Assembly (NCBI GenBank): GCA_937873515.1
Contig: CALMYB010000022.1
Span: 1-64,000 of the forward strand
Source: an uncultured Acidobacteriota bacterium
Lineage (GTDB): Bacteria > Acidobacteriota > Blastocatellia > Pyrinomonadales > Pyrinomonadaceae
Reading direction: 5' to 3'
DNA: 64,000 nt
The notes below the pieces were generated by a model. That model ran no database searches and was not told where the DNA came from. It saw only the letters and a program-made list of their open reading frames with translations. The translations under genes were made by a program, and so were the position numbers. Shown piece after piece: positions 42,812-52,005 of this stretch (positions within the stretch are counted from its first letter, which is position 1; every line of letters starts with the position of its first letter).

Positions 42812-43618
42812 CTATTTTCCTATCTTTCCGTATCGTTGGTAGTCGGAGAAATGCAAGACGATCTTCTTGCCATCCTTGATATATGGAAAAAAGAATTCAT
42901 AACTTCCGTCAGAAGCCTTAAACCTCGTCTCGTTGAAGCTTTGGTCAAAAACTTTGTTCAGGTAGTCACGCTCGGCTTCCGTTGTTTTCATCAAGAACGA
43001 ACGCTTGTCCGGTTCGATCAACTCGCCTTTGTCATTCCTCATTGTCGCATAGTCGCGAAAAGCGAGGAATACCGGTGTTCCATCAAGACTGTCTTTGACG
43101 ATCAAGGACACATGAGGGAAATTTTGGTTCGTTCGTTCAAAAAAATTCAGCGTATCACGAGTGTCGCTGAGCCATTTGTCGCTGAACTCATAGTTTAGGA
43201 GCCGATCGGTCTTTTCCGCGTTGGTATCTACAACCGATCGGGCCGATTGGATCAACAAATTCTCTTTCTTTTTCGACGTGAGATAATCGCCCGCAAAAAG
43301 AAGGCCGAAGATCAGCGGGAAACTCAATCCAAAGGCTAGATACCACATTTTTCCACGTCTCGGAGCTTCGTCGACAGCGTCTTGATTGTGCTTTTGGGCA
43401 ATCCGCGTGAGGTTGAACATCACGTTGAGCATCAGCGATCCGCCCATCAGGGCGAGGATGCCCAGCACACTCATGCTAAAGGTCTGGGTGATGTTCTCCC
43501 GAAAAATACGAAATCCGAAAACCTCGGCCGACACGTAAATAAAGACCCAATAAATGAGAAGGAGTATCGAGATCGCAGCGACAATATTGCTGAGTTTAAC
43601 TAAGGTTTTTAGATTCAT
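42812..43618 (-). CDS. Unknown membrane protein inside the sdh operon
   Basis: A 268-residue protein with three likely membrane helices (about 8-32, 45-68 and 92-112) and a charged C-terminal domain of about 150 residues. I do not recognise the family. It lies between hepT and sdhB on the same strand and looks more AT-rich than the sdh genes. It may have come in with the toxin-antitoxin pair or be an accessory; nothing in the sequence decides this. Confidence 0.75.
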   Translation of the reverse strand: MNLKTLVKLSNIVAAISILLLIYWVFIYVSAEVFGFRIFRENITQTFSMSVLGILALMGGSLMLNVMFNLTRIAQKHNQDAVDEAPRRGKMWYLAFGLSFPLIFGLLFAGDYLTSKKKENLLIQSARSVVDTNAEKTDRLLNYEFSDKWLSDTRDTLNFFERTNQNFPHVSLIVKDSLDGTPVFLAFRDYATMRNDKGELIEPDKRSFLMKTTEAERDYLNKVFDQSFNETRFKASDGSYEFFFPYIKDGKKIVLHFSDYQRYGKIGK

Positions 43619-43654
43619 ACGACGGGCAATTCGTATAGTATGCCCTCGGTCAGT

Positions 43655-43996
43655 TCAGCGACCCACAAGCAATTCATCACATCTTATGCGCAGAGCCGGG
43701 AGGTGTTCGTTAATGACCTCCCAAACAAGCTCGTCCGAGATCGATTCGTAACCATGGACGAGTATGTTGCGGAAAGACACGATCCTTGCCGAGTCAGGAA
43801 TATGTCCAGAGAGATTGAAATCGACCTGTTTAAGGCGGCTCAAGATCTCACCAATAACAATAAATCGTCTTTCGACCGCAGACTTTCGTAGTTCGTCGGC
43901 CTTATAGGCACTCAGATCGACATTCGAAACGAATTTGAGTATGAGGTCACAATTTTCTCGAATCTCGAGAAGATAAGCCCTCGCATCACGCTTCAT
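43655..43996 (-). CDS. hepT: HepT-like (DUF86) HEPN ribonuclease toxin
   Basis: A 113-residue helical protein. It has the HEPN catalytic motif Rx4HxY as RNILVHGY (residues 76-83). In studied MntA-HepT pairs HepT is an RNase toxin, and its tyrosine in this motif is modified by the MntA partner. It overlaps mntA by 11 bases, the usual coupling. It sits inside the sdh operon. Confidence 0.88.
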   Translation of the reverse strand: MKRDARAYLLEIRENCDLILKFVSNVDLSAYKADELRKSAVERRFIVIGEILSRLKQVDFNLSGHIPDSARIVSFRNILVHGYESISDELVWEVINEHLPALRIRCDELLVGR

Positions 43997-44282
43997 ATAG
44001 CTTTATGCGATCCCTTTGGAAAGCCGTCCTAATATACGGATTGCGGACAGCTCTTTCTTCGATGAGGTCGATCGGTCGTTTGAAGATCGCCTCGAGGCGT
44101 TCCTTTAGGCCGAAATACCTGTCAAACAAACTCTTATCACCGTCAAAGGTTACAAGGAGATCGATATCGCTTTGGTCCGCAAAGTCCGCACGCGCCGCCG
44201 AGCCGACCAGATCAAGTCTGGTCAAGGAAAATTCCCGACAGGCACGCTCGACCTCCGCCTTGTAAATCTCAAAATTGAGCAT
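43986..44282 (-). CDS. mntA: MntA-like minimal nucleotidyltransferase antitoxin
   Basis: A 98-residue protein with the complete nucleotidyltransferase signature GSx10DxD: GSAARADFADQSDIDLLV at residues 27-44, with Asp39 and Asp41. Family members add AMP groups to HepT and so neutralise it. It starts 10 bases after the sdhA stop codon, so transcription from the sdh promoter should reach it. Confidence 0.88.
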   Translation of the reverse strand: MLNFEIYKAEVERACREFSLTRLDLVGSAARADFADQSDIDLLVTFDGDKSLFDRYFGLKERLEAIFKRPIDLIEERAVRNPYIRTAFQRDRIKLYEA

Positions 44283-44292
44283 TTTTTGATCT

Positions 44293-46077
44293 CTAGTGTG
44301 AACTTTTCTTGTAATTCCTCTCTCGCGGTTCGAGCAGCGAGATATCGACGGGTTCGTAGCTCAATGTCGGGCCCTCGGCGGTGTATTCGGCGATGGTCGT
44401 CTTGAGGAATTCCTCGTCGTTGCGTGTCGGGAAATCAGGCTTATAGTGCGCGCCGCGTGACTCGTTGCGGTTCAGGGCACCGAGCGTGATGACGCGTGCA
44501 AGCTCGAGCATATTCTTGAGCTGCCGGGCGTGCGGCACTGCCTGCGTCGCCCACAGGTTCGAGTCGTTTATCGATATCTTCTGATAACGCTCCTGAAGCT
44601 CGCGGATCTTGTCGTCCGTGGCCTTTAGCCGGTCGTTGTAGCGGACGACCGTCACGTTGTCGGTCATCACCTTGCCGAGTTCTTCGTGGAGCTTGTATTG
44701 ATTCTCGCCGCCCGAACTCTTGACGACCGAATCATTGATCTCCTGCTGACGCTGAAGTTCGGCCTCGTGAATGCCGTTGGTCTCGGTGCTGCCGCGTTCG
44801 ACGTTCTTGGCATATTCGATCGCCGATGGAGCCGCCGCAAATCCGCCGTAAACGCACGAAAGCAGCGAGTTCGCCCCCAAACGGTTCGCCCCGTGGATAG
44901 AGTAATCACATTCGCCGGCGGCAAAGAGGCCCGGAATGTTCGTCCGCTGCTCATAATCGACCCAAAGCCCGCCCATCGAATAATGGACGCCCGGGAAGAT
45001 GCGCATCGGCACATAGCGCGGATCGTCGCCGACGAACATCTCATAGATCTCGAGGATCGCACCGAGGCGTTCGGTCAATGTCGCGGCCGGAATGTGCGTG
45101 AGGTCGAGATAGACCTGATTCTCGCCGCCGACGCCGTGGCCTTCGAGGCAGACCTGGAAGATCTCGCGGGTCGCGACATCGCGCGGAACGAGGTTGCCGT
45201 AAGCCGGATACCTTTCTTCGAGGAAGTACCAACGCTCGTCCTGCGGAATATCCTGTGGCGGACGGACGTCGCCGTCAGCTTTCGGCACCCACACGCGGCC
45301 GCCTTCGCCGCGGGCGGATTCACTCATCAAGCGGAGCTTGTCTTCGCCGGGGATCGAGGTCGGATGCACCTGGATGAATTCGCCGTTCGCGTATTTTGCA
45401 CCTTGTTGGTAGCAGGCGGACGTGGCACTGCCGGTGCAGGTCATCGAGTTGGTGGATTTGCCGAAGATCAGGCCCGGCCCGCCGGTCGCCATGATCACCG
45501 CGTCCGCATAGAACGCCTTCAATTCGAGCGACTGCAGGTTCATCGCGATGAGCCCGCGGCAGACCTGGTGGTCATCAAGCACCAGCGAGAGCATCTCCCA
45601 GCCTTCGTATTTATTTACCTTTCCTTGAACTTCCCAGCTTCGAACCTGTTCATCGAGTGCGTAAAGCAGCTGCTGGCCGGTCGATGCACCGGCAAATGCC
45701 GTCCTGTGGTGCAATGTTCCGCCAAAACGGCGAAAATCGAGCAGGCCTTCGTGCGTACGCGAGAAAGGCACGCCCATTCGATCAAAGAGATAGATGATCT
45801 GCGGCGCCATGTCGCACATCTTCTTGACAGGGACCTGATTCGCCAGAAAGTCGCCGCCATACACGGTGTCGTCGAAGTGGATGAACGTCGAATCGCCCTC
45901 GCCTTTCGTGTTTACGGCACCGTTGATGCCGCCCTGGGCACATACCGAGTGCGACCTTTTTACAGGCACGACCGAGATGAGATCGACCTCGTGCCCCGCC
46001 TCGGCGATCCTCATCGCCGCCGCCAGGCCGGCAAGCCCGCCGCCGACTATCGCAATTTTTAACGAACTAGAAGACAT
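44293..46077 (-). CDS. sdhA: Succinate dehydrogenase flavoprotein subunit
   Basis: A 594-residue protein. The FAD-binding N-terminus is KIAIVGGGLAGLAAAMRIAEAG. The covalent-flavin region is HSVCAQGGINGAVN, with His43. The active-site segment is HPTSIPGEDKLRLMSESARGEGG and the capping region GLWVDYEQRTNIPGLFAAGECDYSIHGANRLGANSLL. It oxidises succinate to fumarate. The sequence style is that of the type-B enzymes of Bacteroidetes and Bacillus. It is 9 bases after sdhC. Confidence 0.97.
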   Translation of the reverse strand: MSSSSLKIAIVGGGLAGLAAAMRIAEAGHEVDLISVVPVKRSHSVCAQGGINGAVNTKGEGDSTFIHFDDTVYGGDFLANQVPVKKMCDMAPQIIYLFDRMGVPFSRTHEGLLDFRRFGGTLHHRTAFAGASTGQQLLYALDEQVRSWEVQGKVNKYEGWEMLSLVLDDHQVCRGLIAMNLQSLELKAFYADAVIMATGGPGLIFGKSTNSMTCTGSATSACYQQGAKYANGEFIQVHPTSIPGEDKLRLMSESARGEGGRVWVPKADGDVRPPQDIPQDERWYFLEERYPAYGNLVPRDVATREIFQVCLEGHGVGGENQVYLDLTHIPAATLTERLGAILEIYEMFVGDDPRYVPMRIFPGVHYSMGGLWVDYEQRTNIPGLFAAGECDYSIHGANRLGANSLLSCVYGGFAAAPSAIEYAKNVERGSTETNGIHEAELQRQQEINDSVVKSSGGENQYKLHEELGKVMTDNVTVVRYNDRLKATDDKIRELQERYQKISINDSNLWATQAVPHARQLKNMLELARVITLGALNRNESRGAHYKPDFPTRNDEEFLKTTIAEYTAEGPTLSYEPVDISLLEPRERNYKKSSH

Positions 46078-46086
46078 AAGAAAAAT

Positions 46087-46806
46087 TTAAAACCTTGCCG
46101 GAGCATTGGGCGTACGGTTGAATCGCGGTGCTTCGCAAAGCGATTGCGGCAGCAGGCCGCAAGGACGAACGAACGAAAATACTGCATTCACGCCGACGAG
46201 GCCGAGCAGCAGAGCGAGAGCGAGAGCGGCCTTGATCGTAAGCCGCTGCGCTTTCTCGCCGATGACGATGCCCCAATCGACCGCAAAGAGAAAGATCCCG
46301 TATCCGAGGTGCCACGCCGTCGCAAGAACACCGAGAATATAGACCACAACGATCCACGTCGTCTGAAATTCCCTCGATACGATCTGGAACGCTTCCTGGG
46401 CGTGGCCCGCGACCGGCGTCATATTCAGGCCGGGTATCAGGCCGAACCTGAAGTTCAGCAAATGGAACAGCAAAAAGAAGAAAAGGAAGCCGCCCGTGAT
46501 GCGCTGGAACAGGTAGAACCAATTCCGCGCATACGGATACGAGAGCACGTTCACCTTTGCCTCGCCCGATATCAGCACACCGTAGATCGAATGGTATGCG
46601 AGGGGCAAGAAGATGCCGAAGACCTCAATGAACAGAAGGAAGGGGATATCGTGTATGTCCTGCACATGGTCGTTGAAGACCTTTGGGCCGTTCATGGACG
46701 TCAGGTTCGTGTAAATGTGCACGAAGTAGAACATACCGAGCGGCACGATCCCCGTTACTTGATGAAGCTTTCGGAGTAGGAATGTCGTTGAAAATTTGAT
46801 CGCCAT
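46087..46806 (-). CDS. sdhC: Succinate dehydrogenase cytochrome b subunit (type B, five helices)
   Basis: A 239-residue integral membrane protein with five hydrophobic helices and conserved histidines (RKLHQVTG, VHIYTNL, AYHSIYG, LFHLLNF, AWHLGYG) that should hold two b-hemes. This is the single-anchor type-B form, so no sdhD is expected. It is the first gene of the operon. The 204-base gap to the divergent LysR gene should hold the sdh promoter, but no clear boxes were seen. Confidence 0.93.
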   Translation of the reverse strand: MAIKFSTTFLLRKLHQVTGIVPLGMFYFVHIYTNLTSMNGPKVFNDHVQDIHDIPFLLFIEVFGIFLPLAYHSIYGVLISGEAKVNVLSYPYARNWFYLFQRITGGFLFFFLLFHLLNFRFGLIPGLNMTPVAGHAQEAFQIVSREFQTTWIVVVYILGVLATAWHLGYGIFLFAVDWGIVIGEKAQRLTIKAALALALLLGLVGVNAVFSFVRPCGLLPQSLCEAPRFNRTPNAPARF

Positions 46807-47010
46807 TTTCTTCTTAGGAAAAAGCTGCTTCCATTTTTTGTTCGATTGTAGAGACCGGCGCCTAAAATTTTAGGTCACAAGTCGCTGAAATTAAAATCCT
46901 CTGCACACTTTTTGGGGTCAGGGCAATGATACTTCTGTCTTAAAATAAGGTAAAATGAATAATATCGCGGGGATTAAAAAGAATTACTAATTCCTTGCGG
47001 ACAAAAGACA

Positions 47011-47895
47011 ATGCAGATCGAAACGCTAAAGGTTTTTACGGATCTCGTCGAACTCGAAAACTTTTCTCTCGCGGCGGAACGGAATTTTATCACTCAATCA
47101 GCGGTAAGCCAGCAAATTCGTGGGCTCGAGGAACGATTTAATCGCAGATTGCTCGAGCGCGTTCGCGGCCGCCGCGACGTGAAACTCACGCCGGCGGGCG
47201 AGATCTTCTATCGGGAGGCCCGCAGCGTCTTGAGCGCGTACGACCACCTTCAGGAAAGCTTGCGGAGCGTGGTCGGGAAGATCGGCGGAACCGTGAAGGT
47301 CTCGACCGTTTACAGCGTCGGGCTGCACGAACTGCCCGCAAAAGTGCGGGAATTTATGAAGAAGTTTCCCGCTGCGAAGATCGACCTGGAATACTCGCGC
47401 ACGACGCGGGTCGTACGCGATGTGCTGACCGGCGTCGTCGAGTTGGGCGTGCTGGCCTTCCCGGAGCCGCGCAGAGGCCTCACGATAGCTCATATGCCCG
47501 AGAACCGTATGGTCCTTATCACACCGCCCGACCACAAGTTCGCCGGCCGCAAAAGCCTTCGCACACGTGATCTCGAAGGCGAGGATTTCGTGCATTTCGA
47601 GCGTGATGTGCCAACGCGAAAGGCCGTCGATCGCATCTTCAAGGAGAATGGCGTCGAGGTGAAAAAGGTCGCGGAATTCGACAATATCGAGACGATCAAG
47701 CGAGCCGTCGAGGTTGGCTTCGGCCTTTCGATCCTTCCGGAGCCCAGCGTGCGAGATGCCGGACGGGCCGGACTGCTGTCGGTCGTGCCGCTTGTCGAAG
47801 ACCATTGGACGCGGAGCGTCGGCGTCATCTACCGCAGCGACCGCCAACTCTCGCTCGCCGCCAAGAAATTCGTCTCATTGCTCACCGATCAATAG
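47011..47895 (+). CDS. LysR-family transcriptional regulator
   Basis: A 294-residue protein. The N-terminal winged helix is METLKVF-like, with NFSLAAERNFITQSAVSQQIRGLEERFNRRLLER. The effector domain (about 90-290) is of the CysB/CbbR type. It is divergent from sdhC across 204 bases, the usual arrangement for a LysR regulator and its target, so control of the sdh operon is a fair inference. The ligand is unknown. Confidence 0.92.
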   Translation: MQIETLKVFTDLVELENFSLAAERNFITQSAVSQQIRGLEERFNRRLLERVRGRRDVKLTPAGEIFYREARSVLSAYDHLQESLRSVVGKIGGTVKVSTVYSVGLHELPAKVREFMKKFPAAKIDLEYSRTTRVVRDVLTGVVELGVLAFPEPRRGLTIAHMPENRMVLITPPDHKFAGRKSLRTRDLEGEDFVHFERDVPTRKAVDRIFKENGVEVKKVAEFDNIETIKRAVEVGFGLSILPEPSVRDAGRAGLLSVVPLVEDHWTRSVGVIYRSDRQLSLAAKKFVSLLTDQ

Positions 47896-48068
47896 AAACG
47901 GCAGGGTCAGGGTCCAATTTGGAGCCCGAAACGGGTCAAACGCGAAGGAGCCCGCTCTCCCATGTGTCGATCGCTCATCGTCGGGTATAAGTCTTGACCT
48001 ACGTCCGAATTTCACTAATAATTGCCTTGTCAACCCACGCAATTTGGCCGGCCTACGAGGTTATTGAG

Positions 48069-51000
48069 ATGAAATGGTTGTTTCTCGCAGTACTCGCCTC
48101 CCTGATATTGTTCCTCTTGTGGGCGCTTGGCCCGATTTCGCCGAAGGGCTCGACCGTACAGGCGCGAAGCGACGACTTTGCCGGCGCCTCCCTCGATAAC
48201 TACGACATTCGGACCTCCGGCTCGCCGGTAAATGCTGCAAAGCTGCGCCTGATGCGCGGGGACAGGGACAGTGAACCTGCTCATCGCGATGACACTCGCT
48301 TCAAGATTGAGTTCAACCATGAACTTGATCTTGCTGAGATCATCTCTCCGATAGAAGGGCGCGTTTCGCTCGCTCTTCGTAACGGTCGATCTCGGGCCGA
48401 TGTACTAAAAGAATTTGTCTTGGCCGAGCCCCAAGTTTTCGGCATTCCCGACCTTGGCCAACTCAGGCTCGATGCCGACTACACGAATCCCGACGGCAAC
48501 CTGTCATTCGTGCGATTCACTCAGCAAATAGAGGGAATGCCGGTCTTTAACGCCGAATTGAAGGCCGGGTTCTCGCGACGCGGCGAGATGTTTCGCGTCA
48601 TCAATAGTCTTGCGCGGGATGTAGATCAAGATCCCGTGAGTAAGGACTTCGGCGAAGCTGAACAAGCCCTCGTGAATGCGGCCGCATCCGTGAATGTCGA
48701 TCTTGAGGCGACCGAATTTAAACGAATATCAAAAGAACGCGACGGAAAAGAGCGTTTTACAAGTGCGAAATTCACGGACGAGATCGTCGCCGAGAAATAT
48801 TATTTCCCGATCGGTCGCGGCGTGGTGCGTCCTGCGTGGCTCGTTTCTTTGTTGGATGTTAATGCCGCACACCTCGTCGTCGTCGATGCGGAGGACGGAA
48901 CCCTCCTTTGGCGAAAGAATATCGTCGAGCACCAGACACTTCCCGCGACTTACGCAGTTTACGGCAGTCAGAACGGTTTGATGAAAACCGCGGACAGCCC
49001 TTCGCCCTTTACGCCGGGGTGCGCGTCGCCGACTTGTGCACAGCCGCCTGCGATACAAAGGACTAGCTGGACGCTGATAGGCAACGAGGCTCCATATTCT
49101 TTCAATAATATCGGCTGGATCCCGGATGACGGCCTGCCGGTCCGAACGCCAGCTCTTGGAAATATCACCGATGGGAACAACGTCGAAACAGGCATCGACC
49201 GTACTGCTCCGAATGGCGTCGATGAGAACGGTTGGGCGTTCGGGACGCCGGCAACACGTGCTTTTGGTTACGCCTACAATCCGGGCCCCGGGGATCCGCC
49301 GCCCGGAGAGGAACCGCTCCCGACGACACAGACATATCCGCCGAGCCAATTCCAGCAAGGCGCGGTCACGCACGGTTTTTATCTTGCGAACCGTTGGCAC
49401 GACGAAATGTATCGCTTCGGGTTTACCGAAGCGGCAAGGAATTTTCAGCACTTTAATTTCGGCCGGGGCGGCAGCGAAGGCGATCGCATCTCGTTCGAAA
49501 TACAGGACTTTACAGGCACAAATGGCGCGAACTTCGCCATCCCGCCGGATGGAAACCGACCGCGTCTTCAAATGTTTGTATGGACCGGCCCAACCCCCGA
49601 CCGCGACGGAGCTCTCGATTCTCAGACCGTCGTGCACGAACTCACGCACGGGCTTTCTAACCGCCTGATCGGCAACGCGACCGGCCTGTCAACGAATATG
49701 TCTCGCGGTCTGGGTGAAGGTTGGTCGGATTTCTACTCGCTGGCGCTTCTTTCCGAGCCGGACGACGACCGCCTCGGGACGTATGCGATAAGCGGCTACG
49801 TCACCTACCTCATACTTCCAAACTACGAATCGAACTACTATTACGGCATTCGCCGCTTTCCTGTAGCGTTGTTGGGATCTCGCGGGCCGAACGGCCTCCC
49901 GCACAACCCGCTCACATTTCGATATCTAAACGTAGGCTGCTCGATACTGATCGGAACGGATACGTCGAACCCGAACAGCGCATATCCGCGGGGCCCGCTC
50001 GGCGCCAATAGCCAATGCGATCAGGTACACAACATGGGCGAATTCTGGGCAGTTACGTTGTGGGAAGCTCGCGATCAAATTATCGAACGACGTGGTGCGG
50101 CAGAGGGGAATCGACGAATTTTGCAATACGCGACCGACGGAATGAAACTCTCGCCGCTAAATCCGACCATTCTGCAGGCCCGCGATGCGATCCTCGCGGC
50201 CGCCGCCGTGTCAGACAGCACCGATCTCCGCTTTTTGTGGCGCGGATTCGCAAAAAGAGGCCTCGGCGAGAATGCTTCGATCCAGAACACAGGATCCGGC
50301 AATAACAACACCGTTGTGACGGAATCGTACAACATTCCTGCCGAATTCGGCCGTCCGACAAAGGTTGATTTTGATGGCGACGGCAGCTCGGATATTTCCG
50401 TGTTCCGTCCGTCGGACGGCGTCTGGTATGCGAATCGGTCGGCGAACGGCTTTTTCGCGGTTAACTGGGGTATCTCGACAGACGTTCCCGTGCCGGACGA
50501 CTTCGACGGCGATGGGAAAACCGACTTCGCAGTCTTTCGAGCGACGACTGACGGCAACCAACCCGACTACTACATTCTCAACAGTGCTACGTTCACGGTT
50601 GCCTACGCCTCATTCGGCTTGCCGGGCGACATTCCGCTTAGCGAGGATTTCGATGGCGACGATAAGGCGGATCTTTGCATTTATCGCAGCGACGGCAATT
50701 TCTGGGTGCGCCGAAGCAGCGACGGAGGCATATTCACGATATCGATACTCGGCGGCGTGCCCGTCTCAGGGGACTTCGACGGAGACGGACTCGGCGACCT
50801 TGGAACTTTCAACAACGGCGTCTGGACCATTCGTTTCTCGGCCGGGAATTATCAAGTCGAGTCAGCGCAGGTCTGGGGAAATGCCGGCGATAAGCCCGTA
50901 CCGGCCAGCTATTACGGCATCGGACGCGACCAACTCGCCGTTTACCGCCCGTCAAACGGCACGTGGCTGATCAGCCCAAGCACGGCGATCCAATTCGGCA

Positions 51001-51167
51001 ACGCGACCGACATTCCCGTTCCCGCTGACTACAGCGGCGACGGGCGTGCGGATATAGCGATCTATCGCGACGGCATATGGTGGATCTACTTCTCAATTAA
51101 CGACATCACTGTTAAAAGCTTCGGTCTCGCAGACGACAAACCACTCCAGGCAGCCCTGATCCCGTGA
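48069..51167 (+). CDS. Secreted M36 (fungalysin) metallopeptidase with FG-GAP-like repeats
   Basis: A 1032-residue protein. The ATG at 48069 gives MKWLFLAVLASLILFLLWALGP, a membrane or signal segment; an upstream start at 47994 is possible. A propeptide region (about 100-280) is followed by the M36 catalytic domain with HELTHGLSNRL (zinc His523 and His527, Glu524). The C-terminal 270 residues are five calcium-type repeats of the form DFDGDGxxD (for example FDGDGSSDISVF, FDGDGKTDFAVF). It probably degrades proteins outside the cell. No partner genes are near. Confidence 0.92.
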   Translation: MKWLFLAVLASLILFLLWALGPISPKGSTVQARSDDFAGASLDNYDIRTSGSPVNAAKLRLMRGDRDSEPAHRDDTRFKIEFNHELDLAEIISPIEGRVSLALRNGRSRADVLKEFVLAEPQVFGIPDLGQLRLDADYTNPDGNLSFVRFTQQIEGMPVFNAELKAGFSRRGEMFRVINSLARDVDQDPVSKDFGEAEQALVNAAASVNVDLEATEFKRISKERDGKERFTSAKFTDEIVAEKYYFPIGRGVVRPAWLVSLLDVNAAHLVVVDAEDGTLLWRKNIVEHQTLPATYAVYGSQNGLMKTADSPSPFTPGCASPTCAQPPAIQRTSWTLIGNEAPYSFNNIGWIPDDGLPVRTPALGNITDGNNVETGIDRTAPNGVDENGWAFGTPATRAFGYAYNPGPGDPPPGEEPLPTTQTYPPSQFQQGAVTHGFYLANRWHDEMYRFGFTEAARNFQHFNFGRGGSEGDRISFEIQDFTGTNGANFAIPPDGNRPRLQMFVWTGPTPDRDGALDSQTVVHELTHGLSNRLIGNATGLSTNMSRGLGEGWSDFYSLALLSEPDDDRLGTYAISGYVTYLILPNYESNYYYGIRRFPVALLGSRGPNGLPHNPLTFRYLNVGCSILIGTDTSNPNSAYPRGPLGANSQCDQVHNMGEFWAVTLWEARDQIIERRGAAEGNRRILQYATDGMKLSPLNPTILQARDAILAAAAVSDSTDLRFLWRGFAKRGLGENASIQNTGSGNNNTVVTESYNIPAEFGRPTKVDFDGDGSSDISVFRPSDGVWYANRSANGFFAVNWGISTDVPVPDDFDGDGKTDFAVFRATTDGNQPDYYILNSATFTVAYASFGLPGDIPLSEDFDGDDKADLCIYRSDGNFWVRRSSDGGIFTISILGGVPVSGDFDGDGLGDLGTFNNGVWTIRFSAGNYQVESAQVWGNAGDKPVPASYYGIGRDQLAVYRPSNGTWLISPSTAIQFGNATDIPVPADYSGDGRADIAIYRDGIWWIYFSINDITVKSFGLADDKPLQAALIP

Positions 51168-51544
51168 TGGGGCAATGGTGAATGGTGAATGGTCCATCGC
51201 GTAGCGATGCAATGAATGTAGGCGTGGGTGCAACCCGCGGAGAACACGTATAAAAATTTCCCGTCGCGTCAGTGAAATTGCCGCTCACGCGGCGGCGCTG
51301 GCGAATCATGCTCTTGACTCGTATGCTATACTTGTAGATGGTGGTGCAACACACGTTGCGTCCGTTGTTCTTTGAAAATGTCTGGTTCTAAGGCCTAAAA
51401 ATTTTTTTTCGAGTTTTTGTGGGGCAAGTGTCGTAAATGCTGATACCACTAGACTTATTTGTCCCAAAGGCTGTCCCAAGCCTGTCCCACGCGGTCCAAG
51501 GTGGGACAAAGCGAATATCAGAAGGCGAAAGGTTGGAGGCCAAA

Positions 51545-51693
51545 GCTCCGTAGGAGCGGAATGTTGTAGGATCGAAGCTGAACCTCAGATCTCGGAGCTC
51601 CGTAGGAGCGACAGAGCATTTGTAGGCGGGAGGCCGCCTCCGAGCGGATGTTCGGTGGATCGCACTCTATAAACATGCGGCTCCGATGGAGCC
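51545..51693. repeat. GCTCCGTAGGAGC hairpin repeats
   Basis: Two identical 13-base palindromes (51545-51557 and 51597-51609) are each followed by a TTGTAG word. A variant, GGCTCCGATGGAGCC, lies at 51679-51693. The 52-base spacing of the first two suggests a short tandem unit. Confidence 0.65.
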
Positions 51694-51912
51694 AAGCGGG
51701 AAAGGCGGTACGGAGATGGCCTTTGCGTTTAAATCAAAGAGAAAACGCAAAGTTCGCAAAGCGAAACCCCGCAAAGTTCGCAAGGGAAGCCGGACTTATG
51801 ACGCATGACCTATCACTTTTCACTTATTTCGGAGATGCCTTGCCTATGTGGCCTATGTTTCTATGTGGTAAACGGATATGCTAGGCGGCTCACGGAGACG
51901 GTACTCACAAGA

Positions 51913-51937
51913 TGCGGACGAGGGCGTCCGCGTTCCG
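51913..51937. repeat. REP-like 25-bp element, third copy
   Basis: This is the exact reverse complement of 1341-1365, and one mismatch from 1399-1423, almost 50 kb away. It contains the hairpin GCGGACG/CGTCCGC and a GTTCCG tail. Confidence 0.8.
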
Positions 51938-52005
51938 TCTCGGCGCTGAAACTTGCGTGGGCGACCGCGAGTGCCTTACTACGTCCGGGCTTGAGGCAAC
52001 GCCTC

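Larger units (their letters stand above)
51168..52005. other. 838-base gene-free gap packed with short repeats
   Basis: No convincing gene is seen. From left to right it holds: 7-base repeats GTGAATG (51171-51195); three direct TGTCCCA and one inverted copy (TTTGTCCCA 51458-51466, TGGGACAAA 51502-51510); two hairpins GCTCCGTAGGAGC 52 bases apart (51545 and 51597) and a related one at 51679-51693; a GGCGG/CCGCC hairpin at 51625-51638; CTTTGCGTTT/AAACGCAAAG (51722-51753); a direct repeat CGCAAAGTTCGCAA (51747 and 51771); and the REP-like element at 51913-51937. It lies between convergent genes. Confidence 0.65.

Noticed and set aside
44686..46062. A 458-codon plus-strand frame opposite sdhA
   Set aside because: sdhA carries all flavoprotein motifs; the opposite frame has none.
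50360..51110. Regular repeats that might be a CRISPR or transposon array
   Set aside because: They are in frame and encode DFDGDG-type protein repeats of the M36 protein with ordinary codon variation.
51306..51509. Possible relic of an integrase end or attachment site near the TGTCCCA repeats
   Set aside because: The short frame shows no recombinase motif and no tRNA match could be shown; the repeats alone do not prove an attachment site.
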